Part shown: piece by piece, positions 41,798 through 52,473 of the stretch
Position numbering within the stretch: position 1 is the stretch's first letter
How the letters are laid out: each line of letters opens with the position of its first letter
NCBI GenBank assembly: GCA_004519485.1
Contig: CP038117.1
Coordinates: 372,001-436,000 of the forward strand
DNA from: Nannochloropsis oceanica
Taxonomy: Eukaryota > Sar > Eustigmatophyceae > Eustigmatales > Monodopsidaceae
Reading direction: 5' to 3'
Length of the DNA stretch: 64,000 bases
Made by a program: the position numbers and the translations under genes
The notes under the pieces: model-generated
Seen by the model: only the letters and a program-made list of their open reading frames with translations
The model's database searches: none
Told to the model about the DNA's origin: nothing

Positions 41798-43445
41798 CTA
41801 CTCTTCTTCCTCCCCTCCTGCCGGCAACAACGCCGGCCTTGCTACCAAATAAGCAGCCAACCCCCAAAACGGTACTGTCTTACACAAAGCCAACCACACC
41901 CCTCCTCCCTCCCTCCCTCCCACCCTCCTCTTCCAGTCATCCCCCATCAGCCACCCCTGAAACACCCAAAAGTAAATCAAATCTACCACAAAACTAAATG
42001 TCAACCGATCCCTCCTTAAGATATCAAAAAACGTTCCCCACCTCTCGTCTCCCCCATACATCTCACCCCTGGCTAGCCCGGCCCAGACCAAAGCCAACAC
42101 ACCCACAGCCGTGAACACCAACGGAGGAATCTTGCTCTCTCCAAACGCCTCCGCTTTAGTGAGTGTATACCCCTCCTCCCTCCCTTCCTCCCGCGGATTC
42201 CACGCCTTCTTCCTCACCACCAAGTAAGGCAGGTAAATCGCGTTCGTCAACAGCTGCATCCCCAACACATAGGGCAAAAAGCCATTGCCCTCCTTCTTCT
42301 CCTCTTCCTCCACCTCCCCTTCCCTCTGTCCAGACCGAAGTACCTTTCCATCTACCATAAACCCACTAAAAAGCGCCGCCCAGGCCAAGAGGAAATTAAA
42401 AAGACCCTCCAAGCAAGGATGCAAGACAGGAGAAGACGATGGGGCGATGGCCGGCATGACCAGCCAGAAATTAAGCGAAAGGTCTCGAACTTCGGCCCAC
42501 GTTGCCGGATCTAAACTCAATGCATTTGGTCCTGGAGCCACAGTACTCAAAAATACAAACCAGCAATAAAACAAAAACCCAGCCAAAGGCAGCACCTTGC
42601 GGGGTTCGTCTAACAGGCGCCCCACCAGGGAGAGGAGGGCGAGGCTGGCACTTCCGCTTTTTACGGTCGGCTCAGGCACATCAAAGCCATAGGATAGCTT
42701 TCCCGTCCCAGAGGGATCAAGTTTATAAATAGACGATCCACGTGTGAAAGGGAGTTGATTGCCTTCTGATTCCACGTGCCACTGTACGCCAACCACGTTC
42801 CCACCATCACTTATCTCGTCGAGCACGAACACGAAGGAGTCGGGCAGAGCGTCTGCGACCCGGAACAAATGCTTTTTCAAGGCTTCTTTACCAATAAAGG
42901 CACATGGATAGAGCGTGTCCTCATAAGAGCAGTCCTCTTGGAATGGGGAGAAAGAGGAAAAATAAGAGAGTGTTAGCGTGTGGCCTCTTCCCCTCGAATC
43001 CTCATCTTAACCTACCGCTGAAGCAAGCCACTGCCTCGTCCATCCGCCGTTGATTCCAGTACTCAAAGTAAGACCGAACCTGCCGCACCCCTTTTCCTTC
43101 CTTCTTGCCCTTGTTGGGCACGCTCGGTTTGGGCGCAAAGAACGAGGCGTAGAGTACAGAGGAGGAGGGAGAGGAGGTTGTCGGCGGGGCGCAGGTTTTG
43201 GGCGCCAGATGGGGCTTGGGCTGGGAGGAAATACAGGTTAATGTCCTGCCGCTGCTTGGAAGAGGTAGTCGCGTGAAGGCCTGCACTGTCATCGTGGTAA
43301 GCACGGCCACCAACAGGAGCAGGAGGAGGAATGAGGAAGGGGAGGAGGAGTGGGGGAGGCTACAGCGACGTGTGGAGGCCGCTTTTTTGGAGGGCATGGA
43401 GCGTGGTGCTCCAGACATGGTGTGACACGGCAGGGACCTTTTCAT
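41798..43445 (-). CDS. SnoaL/NTF2-like domain fused to multi-pass membrane region, plastid-targeted
   Basis: Two exons: 43445-43016 and 42936-41798 (522 aa). Donor AGCG/GTAGGT, acceptor TTCCAAG, phase 1, giving 'AVACFSEDCSYEDTLYP'. N terminus: signal peptide 'SSFLLLLLLVAVLTTMTVQA' followed by Phe ('VQAFTRL'), the complex-plastid motif. Residues about 120-250 form a SnoaL-like (NTF2 fold) domain: 'VRSYFEYWNQRRMDEAVACF', 'FIGKEALKKHLFRVADALPD', 'VVGVQWHVESEGNQLPFTRG'. At least five hydrophobic helices follow ('PLAGFLFYCWFVFLSTVAPG', 'LPYVLGMQLLTNAIYLPYLV', 'PPLVFTAVGVLALVWAGLA'). Soluble plant SnoaL-like plastid proteins are known; the membrane half resembles no family I can name. Starts at 43418 and 43397 are also possible. 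Confidence 0.75.
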
Positions 43446-43789
43446 TGTGTTTATATGGTGTGGGTGTGGTTTGTGTGGGTTGCAACGAGACAATACAATG
43501 TGGGGGTACGTGGCGTTGGACCGGCAGGAATGGAGAGAGGAGTTTGTCCAAGCCCACTGACTTAGACGGCCTACCACACAAAACGTCTCCTACTAATCCG
43601 TCCTTACAGCCCAAGAAGTCATGCGTTGTGTCATCGTGTCCTTTGGATGCCGCACCATGAGATGTTGATAATTTGCTAGCGCTGTTTTGGCCGCAACTGG
43701 ACATGACTCACACGACAACCTCCTCCTACCCGGCACACGTCCCGCATCTAAACAGGCCTCCTTTGTATCGCACCCATCGACCCATCAAG
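43446..43789. promoter_or_regulatory. Divergent promoter, SnoaL-like / DUF4079
   Basis: 344 bp between divergent starts of two plastid-protein genes. No element recognised. Confidence 0.4.
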
Positions 43790-44888
43790 ATGCAGCGTCC
43801 TATTGTCGTCGTCTTGACTTTGCTTCTGTGCTTTCAGTCTGTCGTTTCCTTTTTGCTTCCTACTCCAATTGTTGTCCGATCTGCCACCGCGCCCGCCCGC
43901 GGTGCTGGGGCCGTGCAAATGAATGGGGTCACAGACGCCATTACGTCCTACGTGGGGATCTGGAGCCCGACCATTCGCACGTACGTAGTAGATCAGAGTA
44001 TGTTAAAAAGGGGAAAATATGTGGGCATAGATTGTACGGCGACTAAAACCCTTCCTTCCCCCTGTCCATCCACCTCCCTCTCCCTGAACGCGAAACAGTA
44101 TCGTGGCAGACGCAAACATCCCTACGGCGCTGATCAAGTGGTTCCATGTAAGAGACAATACAACAAGAATTTTATGAACTGACGCGTGGGTGATGCATGC
44201 GCGCTAATTCTTTGGCAGAAACGATTCTATCTGAGCATGTATGCAAGGGGCCACTCATACACATACATAGACTCATTTGACTCTTTACATCACCACCCAT
44301 CACACCTGCGCCACATATACACCTCTATGTCAACTTTCAAACGTCTAGGGCGCCAATATGTACGTATCGTGCTTGGAAAGATCCATCCCCGTGACGACGG
44401 AACTGTCTCTTTGTTTCTTCTAAAAACCGTACCTCATCATTCACTTATCACTGGGTCTGTCCGGTCACATATTTGTAAATCTAACGACCATGTAAAATAG
44501 GGGCATTATTTTGACCACCATGGCCTCCTTCGGCGCCTATCTTGGATGGAAGATTCGCAACGGTGAGGGCGAGATTGAGTTTACCGGCAAGACCGCCCGC
44601 GAGCTCCACCCAACCTTGATGGGCCTCGCTTTCCTTTTCTTCTTCCTCGGCGGACAAGGTGGCCTTGTATTGCTCGATGTGCAGAATCACCCCATCTTGA
44701 ATAGCACGCATGCCGTTACAGGATTGATTGGCATTGCCCTTTTGGCGTTTCAGGCGTTGCTGCCCAAGCTTTTTGACGGCAATAGCGGAGAGACCGCCCG
44801 TACCGCCCACGCATACCTTGGCTCGGCGACTATGGCCTTATTGTTCATCCACGCGGGCTTCGGCTTGCAGCTCGGGTTTTCGTTTTAA
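43790..44888 (+). CDS. DUF4079 family plastid membrane protein, four exons including an 11-nt microexon
   Basis: Exons 43790-43980, 44099-44147, 44349-44359 and 44501-44888 (212 aa). Signal peptide '[17 protein letters not shown]' then Phe marks plastid import. Exon 2 gives '[16 protein letters not shown]'. Exon 3 is only GGCGCCAATAT, flanked by CTAG and GTACGT; it alone restores the frame from exon 2 (phase 0) to exon 4 (needs two bases), producing '[20 protein letters not shown]'. Exon 4 carries the DUF4079 hallmarks: 'GWKIRNGEG', '[20 protein letters not shown]' and '[20 protein letters not shown]', with several membrane helices and conserved His. The function of the family is unknown; it occurs in cyanobacteria and plastids. 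Confidence 0.88.
44349..44359 (+). other. 11-nt microexon of the DUF4079 gene
   Basis: Acceptor CGTCTAG precedes and donor GTACGT follows. It encodes Gly-Ala-Asn and two bases of a Met codon. Without it, exons 2 and 4 are out of frame. Confidence 0.8.
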
Positions 44889-45966
44889 GGACTGGAAAGA
44901 GCGAAGGAGGGATGGAGAGATTGGGGAGGGAATGACGGCTGATTTTTTGAGTTGAGACGGAGTGAATGAAGGTTTTTGTCTCTTGTCTGAGCCCTTGATA
45001 ATATAAATGTATGATCTGTGGCCGGGTTGTATCTGTGTACGGTCTTGCTCCTCAGAGGAAACGAATGAAAAAGCGCTCGGGGGATCAGATTGACAAGCCT
45101 ATGCCCCTGCGACGATATGATTGTGGCCGGTTTGTGGCCGCAGGATAACAGTCATTTTGATGATAATGCTGAATTGTGTGGTATACGCGACCATCAACCA
45201 ACCAACAAAACCCCTATTAAAAATTAACCAATGCAATGCGCATTGCTCCAAGGAACTTATGGGCTGACCGAGGAAATGCGCAAATGAAAGCCAGGGTCTT
45301 GTGCCCCTCTTCTAAGTTCTCACAGGAGACTTCTTATGCGGCGGTTGAAGGGGCTAGAAGAATGTCGAGATGCCATGGCCTAGATATGTCTTGCTTGCTC
45401 ATGGCGCCTATTAGACTTAGTAGACGGGGCGACCCCTACTCTTACCCTCCCTCTTCTAGCATTAAACCTGACATTTTCTTAGTTCTTTTTGTTTTGCCCT
45501 ACATCCCTCTAGAACCTATCGCATGCAACCTGCGTCCTCTAGGACTTGCATACAAGGGGGAGCCTTCCAACAATAAAATGTTGCATATTCATCCATTATT
45601 TTTGTCCGAGTTTTACTAGCGACTTTGACAGGTTTTTCGATCAGGCAAAGTCACCGGACGGCCCACACAGGGCCATTTTTTCTTAGGTCACTCAGGTTTT
45701 GTTAATTTGATTCTTTTGTGAAATCGATATTGATCCTGGTCAAGCCTCCAAACACATGAAAATATTTGATGGGTCGTTAGTATTTATCGCCTTGTCTGGC
45801 CGGAGAGACTGCGGATGGCTAGGAAGGGGAAGAAAGTGACTTGTGCTCGTCCCCAACCTCCCCAACCTCCCCGACCCTCACTCCTCAGCTGAACCTTTCT
45901 CCCCCTTGGTCTATCCCCTCCATCCATTTCCTATCACAGCACTCCCGTCGACGCATCGACTTTGTC
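44889..45966. other. Intergenic, tandem genes
   Basis: 1078 bp, comparatively AT-rich. It includes a 127-codon frame at 45236-45619 that I do not recognise and cannot join to a neighbour. The desaturase promoter should lie in the last part. Confidence 0.35.
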
Positions 45967-46893
45967 ATGTACACCAGCATGCGAGCTGCGATCGTCTCGC
46001 CGCCCACGGGGGTCTCCGACAGTACAAGCACGAGCACCAGTATCAAACACTACTACGACGAAACGGGACTCGAGCCCCCCAAAAAAGCGGGAGACGCCAT
46101 CGATCAACTCAATGCCTTCATGGCCAAGCAAGCCCGAATGGAGTGGAGCCCCGATAACGAGGACTTCAAGGTCTACATGATGATCCGACAAGGGCACGTG
46201 GTCTTCAAGCGACGGTCCATGGCCTTGCTCTACTTCTACTGGACGACCATTTCAGTCGGCTTATTGCGCACACCCACCCTCCCTTTCTTGCTGGGGGCCT
46301 TGGTCTCCACATATGCTTACATGGAGCTTTATAGCGCTGTTTTACACATTGTATTGGACAATTCGGCGTTCATTCGTATCCCTGGATTGGACCAACCCGT
46401 GTTTGAGTTTTTGGCGCATCATATTCTGCCCGTGGAGATTGCCCAGCGTCGCTTTCGGGACATTTGTGGGGATTTGAATGTTATCGTGGGGGTTATATTT
46501 GTCATTAATATGCTGGTATTTGATATGTTGAAAGATGGACGGGTAATGTGCGTTGTGGCCTCGGGAGGGGCTATGGCTTATTTGGGTCAGTTTGCCCATC
46601 GGCAGGCTCACATGCCTCCGGGGAAAGTGAATAAATTTACGGGTTGGTTGCAGGAGGTGGGGTTGCTGGTCTCGCCGACATTACATAGGGCACATCATCG
46701 GACGTACGATAGGGGGTTTGCAATCTTGGGGGGTTGGAGCGAGGGAGTTGTGACATGGCTGTACCGGGAGGTAGTGCCATCGGGGTGGGTGTGGCTGTGG
46801 GTGTTTGTAGCGATGACGGTGGGGGGCTTGCCGGGAGTGGTGAGGAGTTACCTGTCGGTGTACGATGCAGTGATGGATGGGTGCAAGCAATAG
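45967..46893 (+). CDS. Kua/TMEM189-type lipid desaturase (PEDS1 or FAD4-like)
   Basis: 308 aa from the ATG at 45967 (a second ATG lies four codons on). The protein belongs to the histidine-rich membrane family that includes plasmanylethanolamine desaturase (TMEM189/CarF) and the plant plastid FAD4, which makes the trans-16:1 of phosphatidylglycerol. Seen: membrane helices and His clusters 'ELYSAVLHIVLDN', 'FLAHHILPVEIAQRRF', 'QFAHRQAHMPPG' and 'LHRAHHRTYDRGFAILGGWS'. The N terminus is Ser/Thr-rich and not a clear signal peptide. Motifs alone do not separate the two activities; 'PEDS1 or FAD4-like' is as far as I can go. Confidence 0.85.
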   Translation: MYTSMRAAIVSPPTGVSDSTSTSTSIKHYYDETGLEPPKKAGDAIDQLNAFMAKQARMEWSPDNEDFKVYMMIRQGHVVFKRRSMALLYFYWTTISVGLLRTPTLPFLLGALVSTYAYMELYSAVLHIVLDNSAFIRIPGLDQPVFEFLAHHILPVEIAQRRFRDICGDLNVIVGVIFVINMLVFDMLKDGRVMCVVASGGAMAYLGQFAHRQAHMPPGKVNKFTGWLQEVGLLVSPTLHRAHHRTYDRGFAILGGWSEGVVTWLYREVVPSGWVWLWVFVAMTVGGLPGVVRSYLSVYDAVMDGCKQ

Positions 46894-47718
46894 GAACCAG
46901 GATCATGGAGGTGCCTTGGTGTGTATGCGTGTGGCGATGGCGATGGGGGGGTTGATCGGGGGAGGTGGAGGGTGCAATGGGCGGGTGGATTTAGAGTGGC
47001 TTGGGTGAGAGACAGTGGGGGCAGGGATGTTGATGGACAGGAGATGGAACAATGAGACGCGACCATGAAAAAGTAGGGAGTATGCGAGGGAGAGGAGCGA
47101 GGAAAAGAAAGTACAGTGAAGATAAGTGTGTTGACGGGAGGGCAACAAATAACCGTTTTTGGTGTTTGTCATATTGCGTATATTGGATACGTGTTTGCGC
47201 AGGTAAGTTCGAGTGAAAAAAGAGAAAAGTATGAGGGAAATCGTGAGTGTCAGTGTAATATATCAGAATGGAAAAGACAACAAGAGACATGCTGCACCTC
47301 CATGTAAGGAATGATGAAAAAGATCTCATGGGAACACGGATAGATACGAAAACTTCTTCCTTAGACGAGACAATAATGTATGTGTGTATGCATGCGACAA
47401 ATGAAGAGAGGGAAGGAGAGACATCTCCCGATTTCTCTTTTTCTGTCTCCTTGTTTCTTTCCACACTTTCTCTCCCTCTTCCCCCCACTTTCCCAGCTAC
47501 ACTCACACACAAACCATCGATGACTAAGCATCAGTACCGTTTATAGAAATCTGTATATATACATATATATCTATATGTATACATGACCAGGAAATGGGAC
47601 GTGCCCAACCAACACCATGATCATAACAACCACGCGCACCAAATCAATTCAAACTCTACGGCTATATACACGTTGCTTTTCCACACTTCCTCCCCGCCCC
47701 CTCCCCTCCTTGCCACTC
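46894..47718. other. Intergenic, convergent 3' ends
   Basis: 825 bp. A TATATA-rich near-palindromic stretch lies at about 47548-47582. The minus-strand frames show only Ser/Leu/Pro-rich noise. No gene recognised. Confidence 0.45.
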
Positions 47719-48532
<814 letters not shown>

Positions 48533-49319
48533 GGTGCGGGCGTGCGGGTTAGAATCGTAAGCGGGAGAAGCAGTGGAGACGTACCCCTGTCTTTTTACGT
48601 CTGCCGTACAAAGAGAAGGGAAGAGTGCAAGAGTGAGGATGGCAGGAGTGTGTGTAATCATGCACACGCGCGACAGTACGCGGATACTGATAAGCCGTAA
48701 ATGATTGTTGACTTTGAAGGTATAAAGTGGAGCAAGGGGCGCATAACAGGGCGGGCCCACGCGACACCTGACAGCGTGAAAGCAAAGCACAAACTTTGAA
48801 CGGAATCCTCCGGCAACCAGAACGCGGCTCCACAGTCTTTGCTCGCGACTTTCCCCCTCCTCACGAAGGGTAGCGAATGCTTGCGTGGCATGTCTAGGCG
48901 TGTCAGGAGGAGGGGGAGGAGCAGGGTTTCGTTCTGTCGCGGCAATGCCAATCTCTAGCCACGCGCGTTCTCAAATCCCGGCCTCAGCCTTGCCGCGGCA
49001 TCTTTACGCTCGCGTCGACGATATAATTTTTGGCTATGCAGTTGTGGGCTGGGCCTGGTTACGGCAATACATGCAGAGGAAGTTTATCTCAAACGCAAAC
49101 AGCTTTGGAAGGCTTCCCGCGAGTCGAAGGTCCAAACAACCGCCGAATCGTCGGACGACCTCCTCTCTCCTTCCCCTCCGCGCCCCAAAAATCAGACCAC
49201 TACGTCAATTCACGCCCCCGTTCTCTCCACACACGTACGCAAGACAGGCTCAACTGGGCTTTCTCGCCTTGAGTCGCCCTTTTACTACAGACAAGCACTC
49301 AATAAATCTACCACAGTCC
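48533..49319. promoter_or_regulatory. Divergent intergenic region, Rab / chorismate mutase
   Basis: 787 bp. The frame that leads into chorismate mutase is open upstream to 48885, but the sequence before 49320 is not protein-like. No element recognised. Confidence 0.35.
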
Positions 49320-50540
49320 ATGAGAACCCCCGCCAACGCTTCCGTCCACACATCCACGCTCCTGCTGCTGTTCGTACTCGTGCTGCTGCCCATCTTCCCC
49401 CTCACCCAGGCTTTTATCCCTCTTTTGAGCATGGATCACCTTCATCAGCAGCAACGGTCCCCGCCAGCCTGTGCCTCCCCGCCACCCTGCGCTTCCACTC
49501 CCATCTTCTACTCCGGGGGTGGCTTCAAACTGGCCGCAGCCGCTGCCGAGGTTGGCGGTCACGAGGAGGCTGTCAGCACATCCGCGCGCTTAACCTGGGG
49601 GGTCCCCTCCATCACTCATACTCCCAATGAGGCAACCGCAACCTCTTTCCCCACTTCCTCCCCCCCCACTGCCTCCACCCACACCGGCCACGGCGCCCTG
49701 GCAAGCACCACCACAGCGGATGTCATGTCCTTGGACAGCATCCGTAGCACCTTGATTCGACAGGAAGATTCCATCATCTTTGCCCTGATCGAACGCGCTC
49801 AATTCCGTCGCAACGAGGCCATCTACCTTAAAGGCATTCTGCAACTCGACCCTTCCATCCCGGACTACACCTTCCTCAACTCCCTCTCCTTCCTCGAATA
49901 TCTCCTACTAGAAACCGAAAAATTACACGGGAAAGTCCGTCGTTACACGAGCCCAGAAGAGCATGCATTCTTTCCCGAGCACCTGCCCAACCCAATCCTC
50001 ACGCCTCTGCAATTCCCAGCGTTGCTCGCCCCGAACACAGTAGATGTGAACGCCCAAATCCTCGATTTATATATCAATGAGATTGTCTCCGCTGTGTGCA
50101 AGGAAGGGGATGATGAGCAGCATGGCTCGTCCGTTCTAGCCGACATCACGTTATTGCAGGCCATATCCCGTCGGATCCACTTGGGAAAATTCGTGGCGGA
50201 GGCCAAATTTCTAGAAAGTGAGGCTCGCTACCGTGCGCTTGTGGCTGCTGATGATGTCGATGGGGTCATGGCTTTGCTGACCAACACGGCGGTAGAAGCC
50301 CGAGTGTTGGAACGGGCCAAGCTGAAGGCGAGCACGTACGGGCAGGACATCACAGGCGAGACGGAGGAGTGCAAAGTCGAGCCTGACGTCATTGCGGCCA
50401 TCTACCGGGATATCATCATTCCGTTAACCAAGGATGTGGAGGTATTATATTTGTTTGAGAGGGTAGGAAGGCCCATCCCTTTCCCTTTGCCGGCGCCTGC
50501 GGAAGAGTATAGGTTGAGAATCAGGGGGAGTAGGATATGA
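49320..50540 (+). CDS. Chorismate mutase, AroQ eukaryotic type, plastid
   Basis: Single exon, 406 aa from the ATG at 49320. It converts chorismate to prephenate for phenylalanine and tyrosine synthesis. The N terminus 'LLLLFVLVLLPIFPLTQA' followed by Phe ('TQAFIPLL') is a complex-plastid targeting sequence. After a variable Thr/Ser/Pro linker the enzyme starts with 'LDSIRSTLIRQEDSIIFALI' and 'ERAQFRRN', then 'SFLEYLLLETEKLHGKVRRY', 'DVNAQILDLYINEIVSAVCK', 'ISRRIHLGKFVAEAKFL', and ends in 'VEVLYLFERVGRP', the order seen in yeast ARO7 and plant CM1. Catalytic Arg/Lys positions appear kept. Whether it has the tryptophan/tyrosine allosteric site cannot be judged safely. Confidence 0.94.
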   Translation: MRTPANASVHTSTLLLLFVLVLLPIFPLTQAFIPLLSMDHLHQQQRSPPACASPPPCASTPIFYSGGGFKLAAAAAEVGGHEEAVSTSARLTWGVPSITHTPNEATATSFPTSSPPTASTHTGHGALASTTTADVMSLDSIRSTLIRQEDSIIFALIERAQFRRNEAIYLKGILQLDPSIPDYTFLNSLSFLEYLLLETEKLHGKVRRYTSPEEHAFFPEHLPNPILTPLQFPALLAPNTVDVNAQILDLYINEIVSAVCKEGDDEQHGSSVLADITLLQAISRRIHLGKFVAEAKFLESEARYRALVAADDVDGVMALLTNTAVEARVLERAKLKASTYGQDITGETEECKVEPDVIAAIYRDIIIPLTKDVEVLYLFERVGRPIPFPLPAPAEEYRLRIRGSRI

Positions 50541-50976
50541 GGGAGGGAGTGTGTGAGGGCGGGACAGGGATGGAGGGGTTGTGATGATGATAAAAAGCAA
50601 ATAAAGTACATAGCGTCTATACGTGAGTGAATTACTGAAAGGAGGATAGGGGATTTGCACCCGTTGTATTTATGGTTTCAAGATCGTGTGTCTTCTTTCT
50701 TTTCCCCCTCTTGGCTTTGACAATCTCGTCTCATCCTTTCGCCCCCTTTTTTCAATGGTCATTCGCAGGATAAGCCCCCCCTCCCCCCCCCCCAACACAC
50801 ACAAATTTATGGGAAACAAATAAATATTTTGTAAGTTACAATTTGATTTGCTTTCAATCACCGCCTCAAGTCACTCCTCCTCCTCCTCCTCCTCCTCCTC
50901 CTCCCCATTCTCCTACCCAGCAGCACCATCACCTTAATCACTCAAAACATATCCACACACAAAAACCTCTATCCCT
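50541..50976. other. Intergenic, convergent 3' ends
   Basis: 436 bp containing a C-rich stretch at 50777-50796 and a CTC repeat at about 50875-50901. No gene seen. Confidence 0.5.
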
Positions 50977-51843
50977 TTACTCTTTCGTCTCCTCCGCTGG
51001 CGCCTTGACTGGCGCCTTGATATCATACCACGCCCCGGTAATCTTGGGCAATCCATTCGAGTCCAGAGGCACCGAGCTAGTATTCACCGGTGGCACGTAC
51101 TTCTTCTTATTCATGTCCAATTCCCCCGTGATAATTCCATACATAACGCGTACAGTCAAGCCTAATAGACCAATCGCAGTCACGCCAATAACACCAGCCC
51201 CCAATGCCGTGATGCCCACAAAGGCAGTCGACGCAATTCCGAACACCCGCTTGGCCGGATAGAAGTCCGTGTCCAGATGCACATTATTTAAGGTATTGGC
51301 AAGACCGAAAGTAATACGCCAGAACAAGAAGGAAATAAAGGCGGCAAAGACAGCAGCACCCAAGGGTTGGATGGGATTGATGCCATTGAGATCCGTGTCG
51401 TCTTCCGAAAGGGGCGTGGCTTCTTCTGGTTGGTTGTCGCGTACCACCTTTAGCTCAGCATCAATCACGTTCATTAATCGTTTGTTAACCGTGCCAGTTT
51501 TAGCTCGCGCGACTGGTGGCGGCGCGGTGCCAAAGCCCTTGCCGCTTGGAGTAACAGCGTTTGAGGCCAGGGTGCTGGGGGTTGGGCTGATTGAGTCTGC
51601 TGGTGCGTCGCTTCCCGGTTCTTGAGTAGTCGAGGCAAAGAGTGCGCCGCGTTGTCGGCAGGGATGTTGACGATGTAGTTGCAGAAGTCCCACTTTTGGC
51701 CGTCGCGGTAAGGGCAGGATGAATGCTTGAATGCAGCAGCCAGCGCCGGCCAACATCAACAGCAACCCGAGGAGGCTCATTGGCCAGCGGCGGATAGTGC
51801 GCGGATAAAGTGCGCCTCCACTCCTTCTTTGGCTCGATAGCAT
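50977..51843 (-). CDS. DUF3082-like plastid membrane protein
   Basis: 288 aa from the ATG at 51843; an in-frame upstream ATG at 51921 adds a less plausible extension. Targeting: 'SLLGLLLMLAGAGCCIQA' then Phe ('IQAFILPL'). After a Pro/Thr linker two membrane regions follow: 'IQPLGAAVFAAFISFLFWRI' and 'STAFVGITALGAGVIGVTAI' plus 'GLLGLTVRVMYGI'. This arrangement fits the DUF3082 family of cyanobacteria and plastids, whose function is unknown. The C-terminal tail is soluble ('KKKYVPPVNTSSVPLDSNGL'). It is divergent to the FtsH protease gene. Confidence 0.75.
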   Translation of the reverse strand: MLSSQRRSGGALYPRTIRRWPMSLLGLLLMLAGAGCCIQAFILPLPRRPKVGLLQLHRQHPCRQRGALFASTTQEPGSDAPADSISPTPSTLASNAVTPSGKGFGTAPPPVARAKTGTVNKRLMNVIDAELKVVRDNQPEEATPLSEDDTDLNGINPIQPLGAAVFAAFISFLFWRITFGLANTLNNVHLDTDFYPAKRVFGIASTAFVGITALGAGVIGVTAIGLLGLTVRVMYGIITGELDMNKKKYVPPVNTSSVPLDSNGLPKITGAWYDIKAPVKAPAEETKE

Positions 51844-52473
51844 TGTGGAGGAGGATGTATGAAGCGTCCTGAAGTGCCAGGGTAGTACGTTAACTGCTGG
51901 GGTGGGTGGGGTGAACATGGTTAGTGCGGGAGGCTGGGAGTGCTGATCTAAGTCGAAGCCCGCAGCGTAAGAAATCCAACGTCCCATGCTCCTCACGTGA
52001 GTCGCAGCCCCACGACCAAAGCCGAATCGACCACAGTGAATATAAAACCCCAAAAGCTCCCCTTTAATGCAATGATAGACAGTTAGAGTTTGCGGGCAGT
52101 GAGCGCTAGAGAGAAGGCGGCCCAACAAACATCAAGGAGAAGCTTGCTTCTGCTGGTGGGCCCGACTCCCTCTTACTCACGCCTCCCGCATACCACAACC
52201 CCACATCATCACACCTAAACACAGGGAGGCAAGCTCGGAGACGAATTTTCAGGCATAGTGGAGAAGGTACACTGGTCTTGCCGCGCAGACGTAGCCAAAA
52301 GTTGACGACTAATAGCGAGCCTGCCTTGCCCCTGTTTATTACACGACACGCCTCCTTGCCCAGAACCCACTGCAAACAGGTTCTTGCCGCCCTTTGGCAG
52401 CCCCGCACCAGCAGCAGACCACTTGCACCAATCAGTAAACGCGCATCTATCGGTGCACCCGCAGTCCCAGACC
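51844..52473. promoter_or_regulatory. Divergent promoter region, DUF3082 / FtsH
   Basis: 630 bp between divergent starts of two plastid-protein genes. No specific element recognised. Confidence 0.4.

Noticed and set aside
44148-44348. Reading through the DUF4079 intron 2 as coding
   Set aside because: The frame stops at once after 'MN' and the alternative frame breaks the conserved 'KWFHGANM' region.
45236-45619. 127-codon frame between the DUF4079 and desaturase genes
   Set aside because: No recognisable family, no splice partner, no targeting sequence; could not be supported as a gene.
47541-47585. TATATA near-palindrome
   Set aside because: Simple AT-rich repeat in a convergent 3' region; no sign of an origin or transposon end.
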